The position numbers and the translations under genes are program-made. From CAYJLW01 sp964370965 (lineage in GTDB: Bacteria; Actinomycetota; Acidimicrobiia; UBA2766), in contig CAYJLW010000044.1 in the NCBI GenBank assembly GCA_964370965.1, positions 1-34,179 of the forward strand: DNA of 34,179 nucleotides, in the 5' to 3' direction. Below the pieces are notes generated by a model. It was not told the origin of the DNA and searched no databases. It saw only the letters and a program-made list of their open reading frames with translations. Each line of letters opens with the position of its first letter. Within the stretch, counting starts at the first letter, position 1. Shown here piece by piece: positions 16,495-24,126 of the stretch.

Positions 16495-17487
16495 ATGGAG
16501 TTCTGGACCGGAGGGATCGGCCTGGCGAAGGTGCGCGCGATGCCGGGGGCCCTCGCCGACGGCTACGACACCTACGTCCGGGACGCCGAGATCGCCGAGG
16601 AGATGGGCTTCGACGGGTGGGGCGCGCCCGAGCACCACTTCACGTACGACGGGTTCGTCCCGGCGCCCCTGCAGGCGCTCGCCGCCGCCGCCGCCGTCAC
16701 GACGAAGATCAAGCTCGTCACCGGGGCCATGCTCCTCACGCTCTCGGACCCTCTCGCTGCAGCCGAGGCGGCGGCGACTCTCGACGTCCTCTCAGGGGGT
16801 CGGGTCGTCCTCGGCCTCGGGATGGGATACCGGCCGTTGGAGTTCGCCGGCATGGGCACCGCCAAGCGCACCCGGGGCCGGCGCCTCGTCGAGGGCATGC
16901 AGGTGATCGAGGCGGCGACGTCCGGCGAGGAGTTCACCTACCAGGGCGAGCACTACGGCTACCGGGACGTCCGGGTGAGGCCGGCGCCGCAGCAGCGGCC
17001 GATCCCGATGTGGTTCTGCGGGGGCACGTCCGAGGCCGCCGCCCGGCGGGCCGGTGAGGCCGGCCTGGCGTACTGGCTGGCGAACTCGTCCTTCGAGCGC
17101 ATCGAGGCGATGGTGACGGAGTACCGCCGGGTGGGCGCCGGGGCGGGCTGGCCCGAGGGCCGGCTCCGGACAGCCGCCTTCAAGGACGTCTGCATCGGCG
17201 CCACGATGGCCGAGGCGTTGGCGATGCGCCAGATCTTCGTGGACTCGTTCTACGAGGAGCACATCCTGGGCTACGGGTACCTCGTCGACGACGACGGCAA
17301 CCACGTGTACAACCCCCCCCACGACGACCCCATGTACCAGCGGTTCCTCGACAGCTTCTTCTGCGGCACGTCCGAGATGGTCGTGGAGGAGCTGAAGCGC
17401 TACGAGGCCCTCGGCATCGAGGCCGTGTTCCTGCCCTCGCCCCAGCGTGAGATCCTCCGGGACGAGGTGATCCCCGAGTTCCGGTAG
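16495..17487 (+). CDS. Luciferase-like (LLM) flavin-dependent oxidoreductase, B-type, operon 1
   Basis: 330 residues with a clear luciferase-like barrel. Recognisable parts are AEEMGFDGWGAPEHHF, IKLVTGAMLLTLSDPLAAAE, LSGGRVVLGLGMGYRPLEF and RPIPMWFCGGTSEAAARRAGE. It is most like the B-type gene at 20635: GFDG, EH.F.YDG, TGA.LL..DPL, LSGGR.VLG.G.GYRP.EF and the final CGG strand all match. GAGGAGG (16484-16490) overlaps the stop of the preceding gene and gives a strong ribosome site. With the A-type gene it probably forms a heterodimer, as LuxA and LuxB do; this is inferred from the A/B pairing seen in both operons. Cofactor (FMN or F420) cannot be decided by eye. Confidence 0.88.
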   Translation: MEFWTGGIGLAKVRAMPGALADGYDTYVRDAEIAEEMGFDGWGAPEHHFTYDGFVPAPLQALAAAAAVTTKIKLVTGAMLLTLSDPLAAAEAAATLDVLSGGRVVLGLGMGYRPLEFAGMGTAKRTRGRRLVEGMQVIEAATSGEEFTYQGEHYGYRDVRVRPAPQQRPIPMWFCGGTSEAAARRAGEAGLAYWLANSSFERIEAMVTEYRRVGAGAGWPEGRLRTAAFKDVCIGATMAEALAMRQIFVDSFYEEHILGYGYLVDDDGNHVYNPPHDDPMYQRFLDSFFCGTSEMVVEELKRYEALGIEAVFLPSPQREILRDEVIPEFR

Positions 17488-17596
17488 CGGGGGCCCGGTC
17501 GCGGCGGCGGGTGTGGTCGCGGGTGCATGTGGCGCCCGACTGTATCCTCCGAGGGGTCCGGGGTCGCCGCAGTCCCTCGGTACGATGGTCGTCGCC

Positions 17597-18232
17597 ATGT
17601 CTTCCCGGACGCGTTCACGAGCAGGCACCCGGCCCGGGCCGGCCGTCGCTGACTTCGGTCCCGTCTCGGAGGCCCTGCCCTCGGCCCCGGACCCGGCGCT
17701 CGACCCCTACCTCGATGCCGCCGCCCGCTGCTTCGCCCGTCTCGGGATCTCCCGGACGTCCGTCCCGGACATCGCCCGGGAGGCGCGGGTTTCGCGCAGC
17801 ACGGTGTACCGGCTTGTGGGCACCGTGGACGACGCCGCCGAACTGCTCGTGCTCCGCGAGTTGCACGACTTCCTCGGGGAGGCGCCCGACCTCATGGTGG
17901 GGGGCTCCGGGCCCGATGTCGTCGTCGATCTCGTGACGGCGTTCACGCGGCGGGCGGCGGCGAACCCGGTCGTGGCCACGTTGGTGCGCAACGAGCCCAG
18001 CGTGGCCTCCCCCGGCCTCGTGCGGGAGATCCCGCAGGCGATGGACAAGGCCGCCGCCGTCGTGCAGTCCCTCCTCGAACTTCTCATGGACGCCGGTCTC
18101 GTGGCGCGGCGGGACCCCCGCATCCTGGCCGGGTGGGTGGTGCGCATCGTCTTCGCCGTCCTTCTTGCCCCGCCTCCCGGAGACCTCCGGGCCTTCTACG
18201 CGGAGGTGCTCGGGTCGTTCCTGGCGACGTAG
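17597..18232 (+). CDS. TetR-family transcriptional regulator
   Basis: About 211 residues from ATG 17597. The helix-turn-helix is RTSVPDIAREARVSRSTVYRLV (residues ~50-70, quoted in part as REARVSRSTVYRL), preceded by a Pro/Ala-rich tail of ~35 residues. The rest is helical and ligand-binding, ending in GWVVRIVFAVLLAPP. The start is uncertain: ATG 17585 is in frame, and neither has a ribosome site. A TACGAT -10-like box at 17581-17586 would give a leaderless mRNA at 17597, but no -35 box is visible. It sits between the two catabolic operons, so it is the obvious local candidate for the palindromes at their start sites. Confidence 0.88.
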   Translation: MSSRTRSRAGTRPGPAVADFGPVSEALPSAPDPALDPYLDAAARCFARLGISRTSVPDIAREARVSRSTVYRLVGTVDDAAELLVLRELHDFLGEAPDLMVGGSGPDVVVDLVTAFTRRAAANPVVATLVRNEPSVASPGLVREIPQAMDKAAAVVQSLLELLMDAGLVARRDPRILAGWVVRIVFAVLLAPPPGDLRAFYAEVLGSFLAT

Positions 18233-18254
18233 CCCCCGGTGTTCCCCTGCGGCC

Positions 18255-18283
18255 TCGACAGTGAGACGACAACGTCCTATTGT
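18255..18283 (+). promoter_or_regulatory. Predicted promoter of the UbiB-like kinase gene
   Basis: TCGACA (18255-18260) and TATTGT (18278-18283) are separated by 17 bp, placing the start site near 18290 and a leader of about 70 nt before ATG 18362. Confidence 0.55.
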
Positions 18284-18290
18284 CCTACAA
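18268..18290. promoter_or_regulatory. Overlapping inverted repeats on the -10 box
   Basis: GACAA-N7-TTGTC (18268-18284) overlaps TTGT-CCT-ACAA (18280-18290). Both cover the -10 region of the kinase promoter, so this is a candidate repressor site. The arms are short and may be chance. Confidence 0.35.
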
Positions 18291-18361
18291 CGGGGGTGAC
18301 GGGTTGCGCGCCGCGGAGCCCGGCCCGCGGTCGTCCCGACCTGGGACCGCAAGGAGGGATC

Positions 18362-19861
18362 ATGTACGACGAGCCCGCCGTGCTCAGGGCGCCGTCCGCC
18401 CTGGAGATGCTCGAGGACTCCGAGTGGGTGGCGTCCTGTCGGCACCTGCGCCGCAGCGCCGAGACGCTCCTCCGCGCCCTGCCCGACCGCCGGGCGCGGG
18501 CGGCCCACCGGGCCCGGGCCCTCGCCACGCCCGCCCTGAACCCGGTGGGTGTCGCGCGCATCGCGTCCCTTGCCTGGCAGGCGGCGGGCACGGCCGCCGG
18601 GTGGGCCGCCCGCGACGTCGCCCCCATGACGTACCGGGCCGTCGTCGAGGGCGAGCGCCCCTCTCCCCGGGCCGCCCTCCTCGCCCGCACCGAGGACCTC
18701 GTGCGCAGCGCCGGGCCCATGTACGTGAAGCTCGGCCAGTTCGTGGCGACCTCCCAGGGGCTCCTCCCGCAGGAGATCGTGGACCGCTTCGCGTGGTGCC
18801 GCGACGCCGTCCCCCCGTTCCCCGGCGACGTCGCCCGCAAGGTCGTCGAGGAGGCCCTGGGCGAACAGGCGCGGGAGCTCGTCGACTTCGAGGACGAACC
18901 TCTCTCCGCGGCGTCGATCGCGCAGGTGCACGCCGCCCGGCTACGGGACGGCACCCCGGTCGTCGTGAAGGTGCGCCGGCCGGGACTGCGGCGCGTCTTC
19001 GAGGCAGACCTGCGGGCGCTCGCCCTCGTCGCCGTGGCCGCCGAGTCGCGCGCAGAGCTCGCCCGGCGGGCCAACACCCGGGGCTTCGTGCGGCTCTTCG
19101 CCTCTCTCGCCATGGAGGAGCTCGACTTCCGCATAGAGGCGGCGAACATGGTCGAGCTCGGCCTCGTCTCCGAGCACGCCGGCATGGACTTCGTGCGCTG
19201 CCCGAGGCCCGTCCCGGGCCTCGTAGACGAGCGGGTGCTCGTCATGGACCGCCTCCCCGGAGTCCCCTACGACCAGGCCCGCGACACGCTGGAGGGTGAC
19301 GTGGACCCCGAGGCGCTTCTTCGCCTCGCCATCCGGGGTGTCCTCGAGCACACGCTCGTGTACGGCGTCTTCCACGGCGACCTCCACGCCGGCAACGTCC
19401 TCGTGGACGGCGACGGCACCTACGGCCTCGTCGACTTCGGCATCGTGGGGCGCCTCGACGAGGCCCGCCGGTCGTCCCTCGTGCGCTTCATGTACGGCTT
19501 CGCCTCCGGCGACCCGGGGCTGCTCGTGCGGGCGCTGCAGGAGTTCGGCGCCGTCCCCGAGGAGGCCGACGCCGTGGCGCTGGCGCGGGCCTTCGAGGAG
19601 AACAACGTGGGCCAGCTCGACGCGATCACCCACGACGCCATGTTCGCCGAGATCGCCCGCACGATCCGCATCACCGTCGACCTCGGCCTGCAGCTCCCCA
19701 CCGAGCTCGTGCTGTTCTTCAAGAACCTGCTCTACCTGAACGGCCTCACCGCCGGCCTCGCGCCCGGCAGCAACCTCATCGGCCACATCCTGCCGATCTT
19801 CGAGTACTTCCAGGGTCGCTACGGCGAGGCCATCGACGCCCACCTCCAACGGGGCGCCTGA
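18362..19861 (+). CDS. ABC1/UbiB-family atypical protein kinase-like protein
   Basis: 499 residues. The UbiB/ADCK/ABC1 hallmarks appear in order: YVKLGQF (KxGQ, ~121), the Ala-rich loop with QVH (AASIAQVHAARL, ~183), the lysine strand VVVKVRRPG (~200), EELDFRIEAANM, the catalytic-loop equivalent FHGDLHAGNVLV (~337) and the metal-binding VDFGIVGRL (~357). Family members support ubiquinone biosynthesis or lipid metabolism and often act as ATPases. No quinone-biosynthesis gene is in view, so the role here is open. AAGGAGG (18351-18357) marks the start. It has its own promoter and is not part of either catabolic operon by spacing. The C-terminus may include hydrophobic helices but no clear membrane pair. 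Confidence 0.9.
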   Translation: MYDEPAVLRAPSALEMLEDSEWVASCRHLRRSAETLLRALPDRRARAAHRARALATPALNPVGVARIASLAWQAAGTAAGWAARDVAPMTYRAVVEGERPSPRAALLARTEDLVRSAGPMYVKLGQFVATSQGLLPQEIVDRFAWCRDAVPPFPGDVARKVVEEALGEQARELVDFEDEPLSAASIAQVHAARLRDGTPVVVKVRRPGLRRVFEADLRALALVAVAAESRAELARRANTRGFVRLFASLAMEELDFRIEAANMVELGLVSEHAGMDFVRCPRPVPGLVDERVLVMDRLPGVPYDQARDTLEGDVDPEALLRLAIRGVLEHTLVYGVFHGDLHAGNVLVDGDGTYGLVDFGIVGRLDEARRSSLVRFMYGFASGDPGLLVRALQEFGAVPEEADAVALARAFEENNVGQLDAITHDAMFAEIARTIRITVDLGLQLPTELVLFFKNLLYLNGLTAGLAPGSNLIGHILPIFEYFQGRYGEAIDAHLQRGA

Positions 19862-19886
19862 GCCGGGCAGCGCGGGGGAGGGTCGG

Positions 19887-20315
19887 TCACCGCTCGTCGA
19901 GCCGGCGCAGGATCTGCGCGTTCTGGTTCGAGAGCGCCTCGATGCCCTCGTGGACAGCGGCGACGTGTGACTCCACGGTGTCGATCCGGGCATTCACGAA
20001 GTCGAAGCCGTTGGCCGTGGAGACGGCGAGTTGTTGGAGGGCGGCTTCGGTCTTCTGTTGGCGGTCGGCGAGTTGTTCTACCGTCGTGGCGAGTTGTTGG
20101 AGGGTGGTTTCGGTCTTCTGTTGGCGGTCGGCGAGTTGTTCCACTGTCGTGGTGAGGCGCCCGATGTCTTCGGCGATGTGCTCCACGAGACCGCGCGTGT
20201 GGGCATCGATGAGAAAAAGCGTCTGGGCTTCGTCGTCGACGGAGCGGGCGGCGAGCGCCCTCTGGATGATGCGCTCGATGGCGGCGATCTGTTCTTCGCT
20301 GAATGGCTCGGTCAT
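19887..20315 (-). CDS. Small coiled-coil protein with internal tandem repeat
   Basis: 142 residues from ATG 20315; function unknown. The N-terminus (SEEQIAAIERIIQRAL) and centre are strongly helical. Residues ~55-97 are two near-identical 21-residue units beginning TTVEQLADRQQKTE, followed by heptad-like FDFVNARIDTVESHVAAV. The sequence is soluble, without signal peptide or membrane segment, and resembles generic trimeric or dimeric coiled-coil proteins. It converges on the kinase gene with a 25-bp gap and diverges from operon 2. The upstream region has only a weak GGTGAAGA-like ribosome site. Confidence 0.75.
   Translation of the reverse strand: MTEPFSEEQIAAIERIIQRALAARSVDDEAQTLFLIDAHTRGLVEHIAEDIGRLTTTVEQLADRQQKTETTLQQLATTVEQLADRQQKTEAALQQLAVSTANGFDFVNARIDTVESHVAAVHEGIEALSNQNAQILRRLDER
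20025..20150. repeat. 63-bp tandem repeat in the coiled-coil gene
   Basis: Two units (20025-20087 and 20088-20150) differ at only a few bases and encode two 21-residue coiled-coil segments (TTVEQLADRQQ...). The near identity suggests a recent duplication. The 63-bp length keeps frame and adds three heptads. Confidence 0.8.
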
Positions 20316-20409
20316 CTGGTCTTCACCCCGGTTTCCTCCGCCGGGGGCCAGCCTACCTCCCGGCCAGGGACCCCGGAAGGGTCGGCCTGCCTGGCGGCAA
20401 CCGCCGGGC

Positions 20410-20438
20410 TTGGCGGGAGCATCCATCCCCGCTAAGGT
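20410..20438 (+). promoter_or_regulatory. Predicted promoter of catabolic operon 2
   Basis: TTGGCG (20410-20415) and TAAGGT (20433-20438) are 17 bp apart. The expected start site, near 20445, lies in the inverted repeat that follows, the same arrangement as in operon 1. The 20316-20551 stretch otherwise shows no gene. Confidence 0.55.
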
Positions 20439-20440
20439 GG

Positions 20441-20461
20441 CATATGGCAAATCGTCATATG
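20441..20461. promoter_or_regulatory. Inverted repeat at the operon 2 start site
   Basis: CATATGGC (20441-20448), a 5-bp centre and GTCATATG (20454-20461) form an inverted repeat with one mismatch. It covers the predicted start site, so a bound repressor would block transcription. Its sequence differs from the operon 1 palindrome, so the two may bind different regulators. Confidence 0.5.
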
Positions 20462-20551
20462 TGAGCGGGGCCGCCGGGCCGGCGGCAGCGTTGCGGGGGC
20501 AGGATGCCGGTCTCAGGTTGTGACACGCCGATCCCGGGCCAAAGGAGCGGG

Positions 20552-20638
20552 ATGCCCGATTCGGTCCCGGGCGCGGGGGCGACGACGTCCCGACCTGCGT
20601 CGCCCGGAGCGGGAAGAGCCGGATGGGAGAGCGCGTGA
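20552..20638 (+). CDS. 28-codon leader ORF overlapping the first LLM gene of operon 2
   Basis: Begins MPDSVPGAGATTS and ends GRAGWESA, rich in Gly, Ala, Pro and Ser. AAAGGAG (20541-20547) lies four bases before its ATG. Its stop TGA (20636-20638) overlaps the GTG start (20635-20637) of the LLM gene, so translation of the two is probably coupled. The matching arrangement in operon 1 supports its reality. It has no recognisable similarity to the 16-residue leader there. Confidence 0.5.
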   Translation: MPDSVPGAGATTSRPASPGAGRAGWESA

Positions 20639-21729
20639 CGGAGATCTTCCTCGGCCCCTTCGGCATGCAGAGCCCGTGGCCGCACCGGCGCCCGCACGTC
20701 GACATGTTCGACGACCTCGTCGCCCAGGCGCAGCGGGCCGAGGCGCTCGGCTTCGACGGCGTCGCCCTCACTGAGCATTCCTTCTGGTACGACGGCTACT
20801 GCCCCTCGCTGCTGCCCGTCCTCGCCGCCGTCGCCCAGCACACCACCCGGCTGAAGCTCATGACCGGGGCGCTCCTCCTCCCACAGCACGACCCCCTCAA
20901 GGTCGCCGAGGAGGCCGCCGTCGTCGACCGCCTCTCCGGGGGGCGTCTCGTCCTCGGCTTCGGCGCCGGGTACCGGCCCGAGGAGTTCCTCGGCCACGGA
21001 GTCCCCGAGGGCCGCTGGGGAGCCCGTTTCCTGGAGGCCGTCGAGGTGGTGCAGGCCGCCCTCGCGCGCGAGACGTTCTCCTACGAAGGCGAGTTCTACC
21101 GATACGACGACGTCTCGATCCCGACGCGTCCCGTGCAGTCCCCGCCGCCCATCTGGGCCTGCGGCGGCTACACCGACTGGATGGCGAAGGCGGCCGGACG
21201 CCGGGGTTGGGCCTACTGCTCGACCGGCGGCATCGCCGCGGACGACTTCTCGATCTACGACGCCTACAGGGGAGCCGCCGAAGCCGCCGGGCGCGACACG
21301 GCCGCGCTCCGCCGGGGGCTCTTCCGCGACGTGATGGTGATGCCCTCGGAGTTCGAGGCGAAGGCCCTCGCCGAGGAGGACTACTGGCCGGCGATGAAGG
21401 ACCAGTTCATCGGTTTCGGCTTCCTGAAGAACATCCTCACGAACCCGGACGGCTCTGCGCTCACAGACCTCCCTGACGCCTTCAAGGACATGACGGTGAC
21501 GAGCCCCCGCAACCCGGTGGGGACGCCGCCCCAGGTGCGCGACATGCTCACCCCCGTGCGGGATGCCTTCTTCGACCTCCTCCTCATCCGCACCTCGTGG
21601 GCGAACTTCCGGGCCGACCGTGCCTTGGCGGTCATGGAGACCTTTGCCGTCGAGGTCGTCCCGTGGCTGCGGGAAGCGGCTGCCCCGGCCGAGCATCCGA
21701 CGCTCGCCCCCCGGGGGGTGGATACGTGA
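20635..21729 (+). CDS. Luciferase-like (LLM) flavin-dependent oxidoreductase, B-type, operon 2
   Basis: 364 residues from GTG 20635. That start is preferred because it overlaps the leader-ORF stop (GTGA); ATG 20623 is an in-frame alternative. Luciferase-like features are AEALGFDGVALTEHSFWYDGY, LKLMTGALLLPQHDPLKVAEE, LSGGRLVLGFGAGYRPEEF (each ≤20 residues) and PPPIWACGGYTDWMAKAAGR. It is the B-type partner by similarity to the gene at 16495. The next gene is A-type and overlaps by four bases (GTGA), so order is B-A here and A-B in operon 1. It probably acts on a CoA ester or ketone intermediate of the pathway; reaction unproven. Confidence 0.88.
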   Translation: MTEIFLGPFGMQSPWPHRRPHVDMFDDLVAQAQRAEALGFDGVALTEHSFWYDGYCPSLLPVLAAVAQHTTRLKLMTGALLLPQHDPLKVAEEAAVVDRLSGGRLVLGFGAGYRPEEFLGHGVPEGRWGARFLEAVEVVQAALARETFSYEGEFYRYDDVSIPTRPVQSPPPIWACGGYTDWMAKAAGRRGWAYCSTGGIAADDFSIYDAYRGAAEAAGRDTAALRRGLFRDVMVMPSEFEAKALAEEDYWPAMKDQFIGFGFLKNILTNPDGSALTDLPDAFKDMTVTSPRNPVGTPPQVRDMLTPVRDAFFDLLLIRTSWANFRADRALAVMETFAVEVVPWLREAAAPAEHPTLAPRGVDT

Positions 21730-22814
21730 GAGTCGGCCTCCTCTACGGCCTCGGCCCTGAGGACGACTACGTCGGCGCCCTCGCCCAGGTCGAGGAGGCC
21801 GACCGCCTCGGCCTCGACACGGTCCTCTTCGAGGAGCACCATGGCGTCCGGGGCGCGCCGTGCCCGGGACCTCTCGTGGCCGCCGCCGCCGCCCGCACCT
21901 CCGCCATTCGCGTGGGCAGCGCCAACCGGCACCTCCACCTCGAGTACCCCGTGAACTGCGCGGAGGACTTCGCTGTCACCGACGTCGTGAGCCGCGGCCG
22001 GGTGATACTCGGCGTGTCGCCGGGCGAACGGCCCGAGGACTTCCGGGCGGCGGGCGTACCTTGGGACGAGCGCGACAGCCGCTTCCGGGAGGCCGTGGAG
22101 CTCGTGCGCACCGTCTGGACGCAAGGGCCCGTGCAGTTCGTGGGCGATCACTACCGCTTTCCCCTTTCGGCGGAGGGCGGGCCGGGCTGGCGGCGGGAAC
22201 CCGCGGGCGGCCCGTACCTCGACCAGTGGCGGCGGGGCCAGGTCGTCCCTCAGCACCTCCCGGTGCTGCCCCGGCCCGTGCAGATCCCGCACCCGCCCAT
22301 CTGGGTGTCGGCCTGGGACCGCGACACGATCGAGTGGGCGGCCGCCCGGGGCCTCACCTGGATGTGCTCCCCGCTGGAGACCGGCGAGGAGGCGGCGGAA
22401 AAGGCAGCGTGGTACGCGGGGGCGCTCGCCTCCGCCGGCCGGGACGCGAACGAGGTCGGCCTTGCCGTGGCGCGCGAGGTGTTCCTCCACGAAGACGGCG
22501 ACCGGGCCCGGGAGCTCGCCCTCGGCCCGCTGCGCGCCCACGTGCAGGCCGCGGCCGCGGAGGCGGCGGCGTCGGGAATCGAGGCCGCCAGGGGCCTGGC
22601 CGCCGCGTCCGGGATGGGCGACGACGACCTTCTCGCCGGTGTGGCCCTCGTGGGCACCCCCCTCGAGGTGCTCGACCGTGTGCGGGCCCTGCAGGGGGAC
22701 GCCGGCTTCACACACCTCGTGGCCCGTGTGCATCTCCCCGGGCGCTCCCACCTCGACTGCGTAGGGAGCATCCGCCTCCTCGCGTCCCAGCTCCAGACCC
22801 GGCTGGTGGCCTGA
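21726..22814 (+). CDS. Luciferase-like (LLM) flavin-dependent oxidoreductase, A-type, operon 2
   Basis: 362 residues from GTG 21726, which overlaps the previous stop. Family features are EEADRLGLDTVLFEEHHG, AIRVGSANRHLHLEYPVNCA, VSRGRVILGVSPGERPEDF and IWVSAWDRDTIEWAAARG. It is the intact counterpart of the operon 1 A-type gene and shows what that gene lacks or has gained: here a normal loop (HGVRGAPCPGPLV) replaces the 15605-15720 Pro/Gly tract. Its TGA overlaps the next ATG (TGATG), so translation is coupled to the acyl-CoA dehydrogenase. Probably the heterodimer partner of the B-type product. Confidence 0.87.
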   Translation: MRVGLLYGLGPEDDYVGALAQVEEADRLGLDTVLFEEHHGVRGAPCPGPLVAAAAARTSAIRVGSANRHLHLEYPVNCAEDFAVTDVVSRGRVILGVSPGERPEDFRAAGVPWDERDSRFREAVELVRTVWTQGPVQFVGDHYRFPLSAEGGPGWRREPAGGPYLDQWRRGQVVPQHLPVLPRPVQIPHPPIWVSAWDRDTIEWAAARGLTWMCSPLETGEEAAEKAAWYAGALASAGRDANEVGLAVAREVFLHEDGDRARELALGPLRAHVQAAAAEAAASGIEAARGLAAASGMGDDDLLAGVALVGTPLEVLDRVRALQGDAGFTHLVARVHLPGRSHLDCVGSIRLLASQLQTRLVA

Positions 22815-24124
22815 TGGACCTCCGCTTCGCCGCCGCCGACGAGGCCTACCGGGAGCGTCTCCGCGCCTGGCTGGCGGAGAACCTGGGTGTCATGCAGGCC
22901 GCCGATCTCGGGTCCGTGGCGAAGGCGGGCGGCAGGATCATGGACGTGATCCGGGCCGCCCGTGCCTGGCAGCGTCACCTCTACGAGGCGGGATACGTCG
23001 GTCTCGCCTGGCCGACGGAGTGCGGCGGCCACGAGGCCACCCTCACCGAGCAGGTGATCGTGGCCGAGGAGCTCGCCCGGGCGCAGGCGCCCCTGCTGAT
23101 CAACACGATCGGCCTCACGATCCTGGGGCCCACTCTCGTGCGCCACGGCACCGACGAGCAGCGCCGCCGCTTCCTGCCCCGGATCCTCACGGCGGAGGAC
23201 CTGTGGTGTCAGGGCTTCTCCGAGCCCGGCGCCGGCAGCGACCTCGGCGCCCTCGCCACCAGAGCGGAGGCCGACGGCGACTCCTTCGTCGTGAACGGCC
23301 AGAAGGTGTGGACGTCGATGGGGCCCGTCGCCGACTGGTGCTTCCTGCTCGTACGCACCGACCCTGCCGCGCCCCGGCGCGACGGCATCAGCTACCTCCT
23401 CTGTGACATGGCCACCCCTGGGATCGACGTGCGACCCCTGCGCAACGCCGGTGGCGGCATTCACTTCTCGGAGCTCTTCCTCACCGACGTCCGCGTCCCC
23501 CGGAGGAACCTCGTGGGGGACCTCAACGGCGGCTGGGCGATCGCCCGCACCACCCTGGCCCACGAGCGCAGCGGCCTCTCCACGGTCGCGTCCCTCGAGG
23601 AGCACCTCGGGCGTCTGCGGGGCGCCGTGTCCGGCCTGCCCGCCGCGGCCGACCCGTCAGTGCGCCGGGCGCTGGCGCAGCGCTGGATCGAGGTCGAGGG
23701 CCTCCGCTACCTGGGCTACCGGGCGCTGTCGGAGCAGCTTGCCGGCCGGGAGCCCGGTGCCGAGGCGGCCGTGGGCAAGCTCTTCGCCACCGAGACGCGG
23801 GGCCGCATCATGCGTACGGCGCTCGACGCGGAGGGCCCCCTCGCCCAGGTGGCGAAGCGCTCCCCTCACGCCGTGGAGCGGGGCCGCTGGCAGGCTCTCT
23901 ACTTCGACGCCCTGGGCTACGCGATCGGGGGCGGCACGAGCGAGATCATGCGCAACGTGATCGCCGAGCGGGTCCTCGGCCTGCCTCGTGGGGGGGACTC
24001 CGTCCCCCCTACGACCCCCCCCTCTCCTGACCGTGTGCCGCAAGAGGCCGGTCCGGGCGGGCAGAGCCCGCCCTCACGCGGCGCGCCGTCGTCCCCCTTC
24101 CCGGACCGACCGGCGGAGGGCTGA
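22814..24124 (+). CDS. Acyl-CoA dehydrogenase, subunit 1 of a probable pair
   Basis: 436 residues. It oxidises an acyl-CoA at C2-C3 using FAD. Family signs are YVGLAWPTECGGHEATLTEQ, the flavin/substrate segment CQGFSEPGAGSDLGAL, NGQKVWTSMG and the C-terminal IGGGTSEIMRNVIAERVLGL. Normal family members end shortly after that last motif. Here ~45 extra Pro/Ser/Gly residues follow, all encoded by a palindromic repeat element (23985-24082), which seems to have extended the reading frame. Two short dehydrogenases side by side recall the alpha2beta2 enzymes of actinobacterial steroid side-chain breakdown; pairing is inference. Confidence 0.92.
   Translation: MDLRFAAADEAYRERLRAWLAENLGVMQAADLGSVAKAGGRIMDVIRAARAWQRHLYEAGYVGLAWPTECGGHEATLTEQVIVAEELARAQAPLLINTIGLTILGPTLVRHGTDEQRRRFLPRILTAEDLWCQGFSEPGAGSDLGALATRAEADGDSFVVNGQKVWTSMGPVADWCFLLVRTDPAAPRRDGISYLLCDMATPGIDVRPLRNAGGGIHFSELFLTDVRVPRRNLVGDLNGGWAIARTTLAHERSGLSTVASLEEHLGRLRGAVSGLPAAADPSVRRALAQRWIEVEGLRYLGYRALSEQLAGREPGAEAAVGKLFATETRGRIMRTALDAEGPLAQVAKRSPHAVERGRWQALYFDALGYAIGGGTSEIMRNVIAERVLGLPRGGDSVPPTTPPSPDRVPQEAGPGGQSPPSRGAPSSPFPDRPAEG
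23985..24082 (-). repeat. GC-palindromic element, copy A (reverse orientation)
   Basis: Read on the minus strand it starts GCCGCGTGAGGG, identical to copy B. It then has the hairpin GGGCGGGC-TCT-GCCCGCCC (24073-24055), CGGAC, a variable stretch ending CGGTCA, a G-tract and GGGGGGACGGAGTCCCCCC. The last part forms a 12-bp stem (23987-23998 with 24002-24013, one G-T pair). It encodes the unusual C-terminal tail of the dehydrogenase. Confidence 0.75.
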
Positions 24125-24126
24125 CG

